From NCBI RefSeq assembly GCF_000516555.1, contig NZ_AZSJ01000007.1, positions 1,245,179-1,309,178 of the forward strand: a stretch of DNA of 64,000 nucleotides, given 5' to 3'. The notes below the pieces were generated by a model, which was given only the letters and a program-made list of their open reading frames with translations, was not told where the DNA came from and searched no databases. The position numbers and the translations under genes were made by a program. Source of the DNA: Afipia sp. P52-10. Its GTDB lineage: Bacteria; Pseudomonadota; Alphaproteobacteria; Rhizobiales; Xanthobacteraceae. Positions 50,338 to 58,678 of this stretch are shown piece by piece; the stretch's first letter is position 1; each line of letters opens with the position of its first letter.

Positions 50338-51528
50338 GTGGTCGAGCTTAGCAATGCCGCGCATGCGCGAGAAACGGAGGGCAAGGCCGTGCCTTTCCCG
50401 TCCGAACGCGCACTACCCTCGCTGCGGAACGTTCCTCAGGGCGAATGGCAGGCCCTCGCCGACCGCGTGCTCGAACCGAACGGCTATTACCTGCCGGATT
50501 GGGAGCTGGCAGTCGATGCCTCCGCTCGCGGCCGCTCCAATGCTTCAGCCTTGGTCGCGCGCGGCCCACAACAGCGGCTCGTCGCCATGCTCCCCGTGGT
50601 CTCCGCATGGCGAGCCTGGAAGCTGCCGTTGCCGACCCTGGTGTCGGCCGACCCTTACGGCGATCTCGGCACGCCGCTGATCGATGCCCAGGCGCCGGTC
50701 GAGGCCGCAAAGCTTTTGCTGCAGCGTGCCCGCAGCGCGGGCGGCCGCGCAATCTTCTTGCGTCACGTGGTGCCCGATGGCGCTGCAGTCGGCGCCCTTA
50801 CCGCCGCGCTCGCCACTGAGGGGTTGGCACCGACGGTCCTCCGCTTCGAACAGCGCGCCTGCCTCGACGCAACGCGCGACGCCGACGAACTGCTGCGCGA
50901 CGCGTTGGGCAGCAAGAAACTGAAGGACATCCGCCGCCAGCGAAACCGTCTCGCCGAGCAGGGCCCGGTCGGTTTCTCGCTCGCGCAAACGCCGGCCGAC
51001 GTGAAACGCATGGTCGAGATCTTCCTCACGCTGGAAGCGAGCGGCTGGAAAGCCGCCCGCGGCACCGCCTTGGCGATGGACACTGGCGATGCCGCCTTTA
51101 TCCGCCGCGCCACCGTGGCGCTCGCGGCGCAACGCCGGTGCGAACTGATCGCGCTGCATGTGGGCGAGACGCCTATCGCGGCGGGCGTGGTTCTGCGTCA
51201 CCGGGACCGCGCATTCTGGTTCAAGCTCGGCGTCGATGAAGCCTTCGCCAAATACTCCCCCGGGGTCCAGCTCGCCCTCGAACTGACCCGGCATCTCTGC
51301 GCGGACCCGGAGATCGCGCTGGCCGATTCCACCGCCCTTCCCGGGCACCCGATGATCGGTCCGATCTGGCGCGGCCGTCTCGCCATCGGCGACGTGCTGA
51401 TCCCGCTCTATCGCAACGATCCCGTTGTCGCGCTCACCGTCGCCGCGCTGACCGCGCGCAAGCGCATCCGCGATCCCGCCCGTCGGCTTGTCCGATACCT
51501 GCGAGCCCTGAAGGAGAAACGTCCATGA
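50338..51528 (+). CDS. FemAB/BioF2-like GNAT-fold acyltransferase
   Basis: 396 aa. The C-terminal half has the Acetyltransf_6 (CelD/BioF2) layout: KLKDIRRQRNRLAEQGP, then a helix-strand with SGWKAARGTAL, CELIALHVGETPIAAGVVL and AFWFKLGVDEAFAKYSPG. Such enzymes transfer acyl or aminoacyl groups to amines in cell-surface or secondary metabolism. The start is GTG after aacggggacc. Its stop overlaps the next gene's ATG (ATGA at 51525), so both are translationally coupled. Confidence 0.85.
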   Translation: MVELSNAAHARETEGKAVPFPSERALPSLRNVPQGEWQALADRVLEPNGYYLPDWELAVDASARGRSNASALVARGPQQRLVAMLPVVSAWRAWKLPLPTLVSADPYGDLGTPLIDAQAPVEAAKLLLQRARSAGGRAIFLRHVVPDGAAVGALTAALATEGLAPTVLRFEQRACLDATRDADELLRDALGSKKLKDIRRQRNRLAEQGPVGFSLAQTPADVKRMVEIFLTLEASGWKAARGTALAMDTGDAAFIRRATVALAAQRRCELIALHVGETPIAAGVVLRHRDRAFWFKLGVDEAFAKYSPGVQLALELTRHLCADPEIALADSTALPGHPMIGPIWRGRLAIGDVLIPLYRNDPVVALTVAALTARKRIRDPARRLVRYLRALKEKRP

Positions 51529-52469
51529 ACGCCGGCACCTCGGTCGCGCCAGTCATCATGGCCGACAATGACGCACTGAAGCGCGACTTTCCCTCGAAGC
51601 CGTTCGCCATTCGCCACATGCTGACCAACCATCCGCTGTTGACGCTGCAGCGGATTGCCCAGCTCGCCGCCACGCTGCCCCGCGACCGGATCGAATACAA
51701 TGCGGGCGACGCCGCGATCAGCCAGGACCCGGACAAGGTTCGCTCCGTCGATCTCGATCCGGTGGAGATCGTTCAGCAGATCCGGACCGCTGGTGCCTGG
51801 ATGGTGCTGAAGCGGATCGAAAGCGTGCCGGACTACCGACGCCTGCTGGAGGATTGCTTGCTTTCGGTCGCCCGCGCGCGCGGGTTCAAGACGCTGGCGG
51901 AGGCAGACTTCCGGCAGATCGAAGGCTTCCTGTTCGTATCGTCGCCGAATTCGACGACGCCGTTCCATCTCGATTCGGAAGACAACTTCTTCGTCCAAAT
52001 CCATGGCGAGAAGTTCTTCCATATCTACGACAACGAGGATCGCGCGATCGCCGACGACGATGCGATCGAACATTCTTTGACCAAGCATCGCAACTTGAAG
52101 TACGATCAATCGTTCCGCCCGCGCGGTACCGAGTTTCATATGTTTGGCGGTGACGGCTGCTACGTACCCTACAAGTGGCCGCACTGGGTACGCACCGCCG
52201 GCGAGTACTCGATTTCGATGGCGATCACCTGGCGCTCGAAGGCAGTTCATCGCGACATCGATCTGCAGTTCTGCAATTCGATGCTGCGCGGCATCGGTTT
52301 CCCGCAGGCAGCTCCTGGCAAGAACCCTGCCTGGGATACGGCGAAACTCGCCCTCTACCGCACAGCACTGGTGCTGATCCGGCCGTTGCGCGCGTCCGAA
52401 AAGCTGCGTCGCGTGCTGCGTCGCCTCGCGCTCGGCAAGAAGGCGAACTACTACCTCAAGGATGCCTGA
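51525..52469 (+). CDS. JmjC/cupin-8-like putative dioxygenase
   Basis: 314 aa. The first 115 residues are helical; the cupin core follows with TTPFHLDSEDNFFVQIHGEK, where His and Asp would bind iron, and KWPHWVRTAG, where the distal His lies. This is the H-x-D...H pattern of 2-oxoglutarate-dependent JmjC hydroxylases. The C-terminus is basic (KLRRVLRRLALGKK). Coupled to the acyltransferase gene upstream, suggesting successive modification of one substrate, which cannot be named. Confidence 0.85.
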   Translation: MNAGTSVAPVIMADNDALKRDFPSKPFAIRHMLTNHPLLTLQRIAQLAATLPRDRIEYNAGDAAISQDPDKVRSVDLDPVEIVQQIRTAGAWMVLKRIESVPDYRRLLEDCLLSVARARGFKTLAEADFRQIEGFLFVSSPNSTTPFHLDSEDNFFVQIHGEKFFHIYDNEDRAIADDDAIEHSLTKHRNLKYDQSFRPRGTEFHMFGGDGCYVPYKWPHWVRTAGEYSISMAITWRSKAVHRDIDLQFCNSMLRGIGFPQAAPGKNPAWDTAKLALYRTALVLIRPLRASEKLRRVLRRLALGKKANYYLKDA

Positions 52470-52548
52470 GGCGAGCGGACGCACCTCCAAAGCGCCGTGA
52501 GGCTTGGACGCGCGTCATCGCGCCTGGCCTTTGTTGAGGAATGACGTT

Positions 52549-52575
52549 TTCGGAAGGCGCGACACGTCTTCCGAA
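52549..52575. terminator. Hairpin between convergent genes
   Basis: Perfect 8-base arms ttcggaag / cttccgaa around 11 bases, between the cupin gene and the minus-strand DsbA-family gene. T-run absent; weak terminator candidate. Confidence 0.35.
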
Positions 52576-52583
52576 GTCACCTG

Positions 52584-53249
52584 TCAGCCTTGCGCCGCCT
52601 GCTTGCCCAACGCGGCGACCTGTCGGATTGCACTTGCCAGTTGTTCGGCAGGCTGCGCGCCCGAGAGCGCATACTTGCCGCCGAGAATGAACGTCGGCAC
52701 GCCGTTGACCCCGGCGTTGGCTGCGGCCTGCGCCGCTTCGGAGATCATTTCGACGTCTTCGTCGCTCGCAAGCCGGTCCCGCACCGAATCCGGATCAAAA
52801 CCGCAATCGACCGCAGCCTGCACCAGCGTCTCGGTGTCGGTCAAATCCGCACCTTCCTTGAAATACAGGTCCATCAGCCGCTGTTTCATGGCCGCAGAGG
52901 TGCCAAGCCGCTCCGCCCAGTAGATCAGACGATGACAGTCGATGGTGTTCGGCTGCCGGCCGATGCGGTCGGAATTGTATTGCAACCCTTCGGAAGCGGC
53001 AGCATCCCTGACCTGAGAAGCGATCCCCTTATAGGCCGACACCGAGCCGAACTTCGTCTCAAGGTACTTGTCGCGATCGATGCCGTCGCGCGGAATCCAT
53101 GGATTGAGGAAAAACGGCCGCCACCGGACGCTGACATCCACGTCATCCAGCTGAGCAAGCGCATCTTCAAGCCTGTGCTTGCCAATATAACACCATGGGC
53201 AAACGACGTCCGAGACGACATCGACATGCAGCCGCAGTTTTTCGCTCAT
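52584..53249 (-). CDS. DsbA family oxidoreductase (FrnE-like)
   Basis: 221 aa thioredoxin-fold protein with helical insert. The C-x-x-C motif CPWC is at C17-C20 (SDVVCPWCYIGK). The typical late segments GVNGVPTFILGGKYALSGAQ and RPFFLNPW are present. No signal peptide, so cytosolic, as FrnE. The ATG at 53249 follows gggagcggacg; an in-frame extension to 53306 is rejected. It may act as a disulfide isomerase or a glutathione-linked isomerase. Confidence 0.92.
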   Translation of the reverse strand: MSEKLRLHVDVVSDVVCPWCYIGKHRLEDALAQLDDVDVSVRWRPFFLNPWIPRDGIDRDKYLETKFGSVSAYKGIASQVRDAAASEGLQYNSDRIGRQPNTIDCHRLIYWAERLGTSAAMKQRLMDLYFKEGADLTDTETLVQAAVDCGFDPDSVRDRLASDEDVEMISEAAQAAANAGVNGVPTFILGGKYALSGAQPAEQLASAIRQVAALGKQAAQG

Positions 53250-53312
53250 CGTCCGCTCCCGTCTTGGTGACTGTCTCCACAGGTAAGCCTGTGGTGCGAG
53301 CGGCACAAGTGG

Positions 53313-54113
53313 TTACGTGTGGGAGCGGGCGATCTCACGCAGCTTCGCCGCCGTCGTCTCGTCCGCCGGATAGAACGCCTCGAGCGCCAGTTCCGACAAG
53401 GTGATGTCGAGCGGCGTTCCAAACACCATCGTCGTCGACATGAAGCTCAGCACGTCGTTGCCGACACGCAGCCGGAAGGGGACGACGATCGCATCCCCAA
53501 CCTTCGCCGTCGGGCCCGAACGCGGCGGAACGGGATAGGATTTGAGCTCCTCGTACAGCGCAAGCAGCTCGGCATCGGCTGTCGCCTCGCACTGCCGATG
53601 CAGCCGCTCCAGCAGATGCGCCCGCCACTCGTGCAAATTCTCGGTGCGTGCGGCGATCCCATCCGGATGCAAACCGAGTCGCAGCACGTTGACCGTACCC
53701 TGCAACAGCTTGGGCGCAGAGCCACCGAGCAGCGGCGCCACCATGCGGTTGGCCGAGACCAGATTCCAATGTCTGTCCACCGCCAGCGCCGGATGAGGTT
53801 CGTGCGCCTTCAGAACCTGCTCAATGGCGTCGCGTGCGACCTTCATCGCCGGATCATCCAGCGTCCGCTGTGGAAAGGCCGGTGCGAAACCTCCGGCAAC
53901 CAGCATCACGTTGCGCTCGCGCAAGGGAATATCGAGTTGCTCTGCAAGCCGCAGCAGCATCTCGCGAGAGGGTTGAGCCCGCCCGGTTTCCATGAAGCTC
54001 AAGTGACGTGCGGATATCTCGGCTTCGGTGGCGAGATCGAGCTGGCTGAGGTGGCGGCGCTGGCGCCACTGGCGCAGGTGCTCGCCGACATGTCCGGTCT
54101 GGATCGTCATCAT
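53313..54113 (-). CDS. XRE-family regulator with MmyB-like ligand-binding domain
   Basis: 266 aa. Residues 8-65 form the helix-turn-helix (LRQWRQRRHLSQLDLATEAE, RHLSFMETGRAQPSREML). The remainder is the MmyB-like PAS-related domain (ALAVDRHWNLVSANRM, LRLGLHPDG, PFRLRVGNDVLSFMSTTMVF). These regulators usually repress a divergent gene, often via a small-molecule ligand. The divergent gene here encodes a four-helix membrane protein, and perfect dyads lie between. Confidence 0.93.
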   Translation of the reverse strand: MMTIQTGHVGEHLRQWRQRRHLSQLDLATEAEISARHLSFMETGRAQPSREMLLRLAEQLDIPLRERNVMLVAGGFAPAFPQRTLDDPAMKVARDAIEQVLKAHEPHPALAVDRHWNLVSANRMVAPLLGGSAPKLLQGTVNVLRLGLHPDGIAARTENLHEWRAHLLERLHRQCEATADAELLALYEELKSYPVPPRSGPTAKVGDAIVVPFRLRVGNDVLSFMSTTMVFGTPLDITLSELALEAFYPADETTAAKLREIARSHT

Positions 54114-54127
54114 GGACGATTCCTACC

Positions 54128-54149
54128 ATGGAGGCTGCACAGCTTCCAT
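54128..54149. promoter_or_regulatory. Imperfect 22-bp palindrome in the regulator spacer
   Basis: atggaggctgcacagcttccat: 9 of 10 paired bases around CA. It overlaps the next palindrome by two bases and lies 15 bp upstream of the XRE gene start. Confidence 0.5.
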
Positions 54150-54164
54150 TACCTGCGAGGTAAT
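54148..54164. promoter_or_regulatory. Probable operator of the XRE regulator
   Basis: ATTACCTGCGAGGTAAT: perfect 7-base arms around a 3-base spacer, midway between the divergent XRE and membrane-protein genes. A good candidate for the regulator's site. Confidence 0.7.
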
Positions 54165-54232
54165 CGCTTTCGGCAGTCGCCTGCCCCAGTCTCCCGCTGC
54201 GACGTCCATCGTTCGAACCAAGGAGACAATCT

Positions 54233-54634
54233 ATGATCAACCCGACCCTTTTCCTCCGCCGCGCCATCGTGGGCGACGCCGTCATCACCGGCGCAATGGC
54301 GCTGCTGCTCATTGCGAGTGCCGGCATGCTCGGCCCCTTGCTCAATCTGCCCGAAAGTTTTCTGCGTCAGGTTGGTATTTTCCTGATTGTCTACGCAGCG
54401 CTGGTTGGCTTCCTCGGCACCCGCGAGATGATGTTCAAGTTCGCGGTCTGGGCTGTGATCCTCTGCAACGCGCTCTGGAGCATCGACAGCATCGCACTGC
54501 TGTTCACCGGCTGGGTGTCGCCCAATCTGCTGGGGACGGCGTTCATTATCGCGCAGGCCGTCACGGTCGCCGTAATCGCCGAGTTGCAGTACATCGGCCT
54601 GAAGCGCAGCGAGACCCGCTTGGCGATCCGTTGA
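54233..54634 (+). CDS. Four-helix membrane protein
   Basis: 133 aa with four hydrophobic helices: near residues 12-36, 45-62, 68-90 and 98-121. The charged, short tail suggests an inner-membrane protein with both ends inside. No named family recognised. It has a strong aaggagacaatct site and is divergent from the XRE regulator with a shared operator, so it is the likely target gene. Confidence 0.78.
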   Translation: MINPTLFLRRAIVGDAVITGAMALLLIASAGMLGPLLNLPESFLRQVGIFLIVYAALVGFLGTREMMFKFAVWAVILCNALWSIDSIALLFTGWVSPNLLGTAFIIAQAVTVAVIAELQYIGLKRSETRLAIR

Positions 54635-54680
54635 TCGGCACGTCATCGATCGCAACGGATCGATTGACACAACGCCGAAA

Positions 54681-54706
54681 CGATGCCCGGTCTCCACCGG
54701 GCATCG
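54681..54706. terminator. Bidirectional terminator hairpin
   Basis: Ten-base perfect arms cgatgcccgg / ccgggcatcg around tctcca, between convergent genes (ends at 54634 and 54748). On the minus strand tttcgg follows; on the plus strand tcacgttt. Confidence 0.6.
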
Positions 54707-54747
54707 TCACGTTTCCAGATAGAGAAACTTTTCCAGATCGAGAAGCG

Positions 54748-55329
54748 CTAGTTCTTCTTGGGCAACCGCTTGCGTCCCGCAGCCGCCTTGCCGCGGCTGA
54801 CGGCATGCCCGTTCAGCGCTTTGCCATTCGTCTTATGCCCGTTCAGCTTCAACGCCCGCTTCGCGGCACGCACCTTCTGCTTCTTCAAGGCCTCGCGCGC
54901 TTCCGCCCGCGCGAGCTTGCGCTTCTTCTCACAATGGGTGCACTTGCAGCCGATCGGCTTCAGGTAGCTGTCGAAATAGTCCTTGCCGTAGTCGTAGGTG
55001 ATCTCCTCGCCCGGCTGGATGGTCTTGATCGCCTGAATGTAGACTTTGCGGTTGCGCGGCTGGACGTCGGATTCCGCATTCGGCCGGCATGAATGATTGG
55101 CATAGCGAGCGATATTGCGGCGAACCGAGCCGTCGATGGTCCAACGTCCATTCAGCTCGAACAGATATTTGTTCTCGATCGCATCCTGTTCCTTGATCCG
55201 GCAATCGAGCATGCGCCCGAAATACTCGATAATACGGGTCCCCTTTTTGATCTCCTTCGTGGCGAAGAGACCAAGACCAGTGCGGGAACGACCAACGCGA
55301 TACGGTTTACGAGACGAAATTGCTGGCAT
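54748..55329 (-). CDS. SET-domain protein lysine methyltransferase
   Basis: 193 aa. A full SET domain covers residues 8-118: RTGLGLFATKEIKKGTRIIEY, the knot motif ARYANHSCRPNAE (78-85) and the catalytic ITYDYG (110-115). A post-SET zinc motif CKCTHC follows (C128, C130, C133, with C81). The tail (residues 134-193) is Lys/Ala/Arg-rich, like the nucleic-acid-binding tails of histones. SET proteins methylate lysines of proteins; target unknown. The ATG at 55329 fits the family; the upstream extension does not. Confidence 0.88.
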   Translation of the reverse strand: MPAISSRKPYRVGRSRTGLGLFATKEIKKGTRIIEYFGRMLDCRIKEQDAIENKYLFELNGRWTIDGSVRRNIARYANHSCRPNAESDVQPRNRKVYIQAIKTIQPGEEITYDYGKDYFDSYLKPIGCKCTHCEKKRKLARAEAREALKKQKVRAAKRALKLNGHKTNGKALNGHAVSRGKAAAGRKRLPKKN

Positions 55330-55484
55330 GAGACACTTGATGTGGCGCTGGATGCGCAAAAGGCAGGAATTCAACGCTGTTCTAATGCGATTCCGCCGGA
55401 TTGACAGCCCTTTCTCATGGAGAACGGTGAACCATCCCCATTTTGCACGCGTCAAACACCCGAAAAGGCAGCCGGAGAGCACGC

Positions 55485-56119
55485 GTGCGCCACCCCTCGA
55501 CCCTCGCCTTATTGATCGGTGCCTATCTTGTCACAATAGCCGGCGCTTCCGCAGAACCGGCGGGCACGCCTCTCGTCCAACGCACTGACATGATCAGCAG
55601 CTATACCTCGAGCGCACCGAAGGCCTGCACGAGCATCAACGCAGTGAGCGATCCTAACGGAGGTTTCGTCCGCGTCTGTCCCGGAATCGGCAACCTGCTG
55701 CTCCTCAACAGCGAAGATGACCTGCGCGAGACAGTGTCCGTCGGCCGCACACAAACCGCCGCCGCCAGTGAGCCCGCCGCAAAGCACTGGTTCGCGCCGT
55801 TCAGTTCCACGACGCCGACGATCGAATGGCGCCATCCAAAGGGCGGAGCGCCGGTCGCGATCATTCAACGCTGGCACCTTGCGGATAACAACGATCTTGA
55901 TCGGGACGGCCGCCGCGCACCCGGGCGCTGCTGGTCGTCACCCGGCTGCCACCCGGGCCGGTCTGCCACGTCGCCTATATCGACGCGAGCGCCAATGCCG
56001 ATGCCAATCTTCTCGCGCGGCACGCCGCCGATACCGCACGCGGATTCGATTGCAGCAAGGATGCGGTCAGGATCGAGGGCACGCGCGGCCGTGCGATCGA
56101 TCTTGCTCTGCCACGCTAA
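55485..56119 (+). pseudogene. Secreted hypothetical protein, frameshifted
   Basis: GTG at 55485 follows ggagagcacgc and opens a signal peptide ending in GASA. The first frame reads normally to about residue 145 (PVAIIQRWHLADNNDLDRDG). Beyond 55905..55925 it turns into Pro/Arg/Ser-rich noise, while a neighbouring frame continues TRALLVVTRLPPGPVCHVAY, then IDASANADANLLARHAADTA and ends RAIDLALPR at 56119. One base lost near there explains both. Intact, it would be about 210 aa. Could also be a sequencing error. Confidence 0.7.
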
Positions 56120-56139
56120 CCATTTTCAAGCGAGTGCGC

Positions 56140-56826
56140 TTAGGTTTTGTTTGGCGAAGGCAGCTTCGCGTCGAGCATGGCGTGTAGCAGTTCGTTTGCA
56201 TCCACCCCGGGGAGTGCCTTGAGGATATCATCGAGGCGATGATCCAGCAGCAGCATCGCGAAACCATGCACCATCGACCAGGAGCGAACGATATTGGCGA
56301 TCGAGGCGAGTGGCGCGGTGGCGCGACTGGGATCTTCCGCCAAGCGTTGGGCAACACCGCCAGAGAGCACTTGAAACGCTTCCATCAAGGCATCGCGTAA
56401 CGCCGGGCGGGCCGTATCCAGCCGCTCGCTCCGGAACATCAACAGAAACAGACCCGGATGCCGGCGGGCAAACCTGACATAGGCGATCCCCATAGCCTCC
56501 AGCCGGCCGGCCGGGCTCGGTGCTGCTGCGGCGGCCTCCGCAAGCGAAGCGCCGAAGCGGCGAAAGCCAACCGCCGCCAGTTCGCTGAGCAGCCCGCTCA
56601 TGTCGCCGAAATGATGGGTCGGCGCCGCATGAGAGACGCCAGCCTCACGCGCCGCCGCGCGCAGCGTCAAACCGGTTGGCCCATCCCGCTCGAGAATGGA
56701 TTCGGCAGCTTTCAGAAGCGCTTCCCGCAAGTCGCCATGATGATACGACGAGGTTCCGCTTCCCGTTCTCGCCGATTTCCGGGCCGTCTTTACCCGCTCG
56801 GACCGCTGTGCCGGTTTCTTTGCCAC
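56140..56826 (-). CDS. TetR/AcrR family regulator
   Basis: 228 aa. After a basic leader (residues 1-25), the TetR DNA-binding domain spans about 28-75 (SYHHGDLREALLKAAESILE, RAAAREAGVSHAAPTHHFGD). A helical ligand domain with a WHG-like layout follows. It is divergent from the membrane-protein gene at 56932, with perfect dyads in the shared spacer, so autoregulation and control of that gene are likely. Ligand unknown. Confidence 0.92.
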   Translation of the reverse strand: MAKKPAQRSERVKTARKSARTGSGTSSYHHGDLREALLKAAESILERDGPTGLTLRAAAREAGVSHAAPTHHFGDMSGLLSELAAVGFRRFGASLAEAAAAAPSPAGRLEAMGIAYVRFARRHPGLFLLMFRSERLDTARPALRDALMEAFQVLSGGVAQRLAEDPSRATAPLASIANIVRSWSMVHGFAMLLLDHRLDDILKALPGVDANELLHAMLDAKLPSPNKT

Positions 56827-56853
56827 ACGCCGATATGACCACGAATTTTTACA

Positions 56854-56876
56854 GCGTCAAGATTTTTGCTTGACGC
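56854..56876. promoter_or_regulatory. 8-bp inverted repeat in TetR spacer
   Basis: gcgtcaag-N7-cttgacgc, perfect arms, 28 bp from the tetR start. The right arm contains ttgacg, a possible -35 element for the plus-strand gene. Confidence 0.5.
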
Positions 56877-56900
56877 GCGCATCGACCCCAGGTTACTTAT

Positions 56901-56919
56901 ATCTTTACGATGTAAAGAT
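56901..56919. promoter_or_regulatory. Probable TetR operator
   Basis: ATCTTTACGATGTAAAGAT: perfect 8-base arms with a 3-base centre, 13 bases before the membrane-protein ATG. Length, symmetry and position suit a TetR-family dimer. Confidence 0.72.
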
Positions 56920-56931
56920 ACGGAGCCAACG

Positions 56932-57495
56932 ATGGCCTTCTTCATCATCTTCTCTCCGTTCATCATCTGCGCTGGATTGTTGATGGTCGCAGGCGCTGCA
57001 ACCAGTCTATTCGCCGGCGCTGCGGCGGCTATCGCCCTCGTCGCCTACGACTTCTGGCTCGGTCGGACCATCAAATTGCTGGCGGCCGGCACCGCAATGA
57101 CGTTCTCGGCGCTCGGCTGCTATCTGATGGCCATCGACGGCGAATGGAGCCATATCTCGGTGCGCGTTGCGATCAACATCAGCGTGCTCGCCATCGCCTT
57201 GTTCTCGGTTGCGATCAAGGAACCCTTCACCATTCAGTATGCCCGCGAACAGGTCGAACCGGCTGTCACCCGCGACCCCGGTTTCATTCGCGTCAATTAT
57301 ATCCTGACCTGGACGTGGATCGGCGCCATCGTGCTGATGCTGATGTCCAACCTTTTGATGCTGACGATACCGGCCGCGCCGTTATGGATTGGGCTTGCCG
57401 CTACGTTTGCCCTCCGTAATGCTGCCGTCACCTTCACCAAGCTCTATACCGAATACTGGATCGCCAAGGCTGGGCCGGAGCATACCGGCGCATGA
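56932..57495 (+). CDS. Hypothetical membrane protein, probable TetR target
   Basis: 187 aa. Hydrophobic segments near residues 2-22, 27-45, 48-70, 80-100, 130-150 and 153-172 suggest five or six helices; FTIQYAREQVEPAVTRDPGF is a soluble loop. No named family recognised. The ATG at 56932 follows acggagccaacg. The operator-like dyad 13 bp upstream implies tight control by the divergent regulator. Confidence 0.75.
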   Translation: MAFFIIFSPFIICAGLLMVAGAATSLFAGAAAAIALVAYDFWLGRTIKLLAAGTAMTFSALGCYLMAIDGEWSHISVRVAINISVLAIALFSVAIKEPFTIQYAREQVEPAVTRDPGFIRVNYILTWTWIGAIVLMLMSNLLMLTIPAAPLWIGLAATFALRNAAVTFTKLYTEYWIAKAGPEHTGA

Positions 57496-57497
57496 AC

Positions 57498-58091
57498 CTA
57501 TGGTTCCTTGCGCCGGAACCCGAGCGCAAGGTGCACAAGCTCATCCTCGAATTCTCGTGTTTCCAGATAAGGCGAACTCTCCATCACGGCCGAGCGGATC
57601 ACGCCGAGCATGGCTCGCGTGAGCACGAAGGCCGCAACCGGCGTCATCTCACGGTTGTCAGGAAACTTACCCGCGGCGGCCACGAGAAGCTGCGCCACCT
57701 CGTCCGCACCCTTCTCCCGCGGCGCAAGCTGCCACCGCCGCAACATCATGCCGACGATGATCCGCCGCGCGCGCAGACGCCGCGCAAACGCGCCGATCAG
57801 CGTCCGCACCACCTCGCGTACCGCACTTTCAGGATCAGGCGGATTGGTCACGCTGAGCGATTTGATAATCGAGGCAACGATCTTGTTGCGCTCGCGCGTG
57901 GCAAGCGCCTCGATGATCGCTTCCTTGTCCGCAAAATATTGATACAGGCTGCCGATGCTGACGCCCGCGCGCTCCGCGATCCTGTTGGTGTTCAGCCGCT
58001 CTTCGCCCTCGTTCTGGAGAATCTGAGTGGCGGCCTCGATGATCGCATCGACGGTCTGCGTGGCGCGGGCCTGGGTCGGCGATTTTCTCAT
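57498..58091 (-). CDS. TetR/AcrR family regulator
   Basis: 197 aa from the ATG at 58091 (MRKSPTQARA); a GTG at 58112 would add seven residues. The N-terminal domain has QARATQTVDAIIEAATQIL and RIAERAGVSIGSLYQYFADK, a textbook TetR helix-turn-helix. The ligand domain is undistinguished. It is convergent with the preceding gene, two bases apart. A palindrome about 70 bp upstream suggests autorepression; target unclear. Confidence 0.92.
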   Translation of the reverse strand: MRKSPTQARATQTVDAIIEAATQILQNEGEERLNTNRIAERAGVSIGSLYQYFADKEAIIEALATRERNKIVASIIKSLSVTNPPDPESAVREVVRTLIGAFARRLRARRIIVGMMLRRWQLAPREKGADEVAQLLVAAAGKFPDNREMTPVAAFVLTRAMLGVIRSAVMESSPYLETREFEDELVHLALGFRRKEP

Positions 58092-58158
58092 GATTTCAGA
58101 ACCTTGAAACACGTCCCGGAAACGTCGCCATGCGCCGGGAATGCGAGTTTGAAAACTG

Positions 58159-58175
58159 AGTATAGCTCATATACT
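58159..58175. promoter_or_regulatory. Palindrome upstream of the second TetR gene
   Basis: AGTATAGCTCATATACT: perfect 6-base arms, 5-base centre, flanked by direct repeats of actgag (58155 and 58173). Candidate operator. Confidence 0.5.
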
Positions 58176-58320
58176 GAGCAAAATAGGACCTTTTCAAGAG
58201 CGTCTGGTGCCGCAGGGTCGCTGCGATCACGCGATCGGGGTCGCCACCGGACGCTGTTGACGCAAGGCGTGTTCTCGGCCACGAGGGCAGCGGTTTTCCA
58301 ATCGAACCTGTGAGGATCAG

Positions 58321-58617
58321 ATGTCTGTCGACGGAAACTGGAACATCACCATGAACACGCCGATGGGCGAGCGGCAGGCGACGCTCACGCTGAAGAGCTC
58401 GGGCAGCACCCTCACCGGAACGCAGGCCGCGGAGGCCGGATCCGCGGAGATCACCGACGGCAAGGTCGACGGCAACAAGGTCTCATGGAAGGTGTCCATC
58501 ACCAACCCGATGCCGCTGACGCTCGATTTCTCGGGCGTCGTCAACGGCGATGCAATCGAAGGCAAGATGGGGGTCGGCTTCATGGGAAGCTTCCCCTTCT
58601 CCGGCTCGCGAGCCTGA
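58321..58617 (+). CDS. Small conserved hypothetical protein, beta-rich
   Basis: 98 aa. The pattern GNWNITMNTPMGERQATLTLK, SSGSTLTGTQ, GKVDGNKVSWKVSI and IEGKMGVGFMGSFPFSGSR (each in part) is a compact all-beta protein. I recall this type as widespread in alphaproteobacteria with no known role. Strong site gtgaggatcag before the ATG. No signal peptide. Confidence 0.8.
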   Translation: MSVDGNWNITMNTPMGERQATLTLKSSGSTLTGTQAAEAGSAEITDGKVDGNKVSWKVSITNPMPLTLDFSGVVNGDAIEGKMGVGFMGSFPFSGSRA

Positions 58618-58678
58618 GCCGCACGCTTAAGCCAACTCAACGAGCACGCCGGCACCGATCCCTCCGGCCTGCTCGAGA

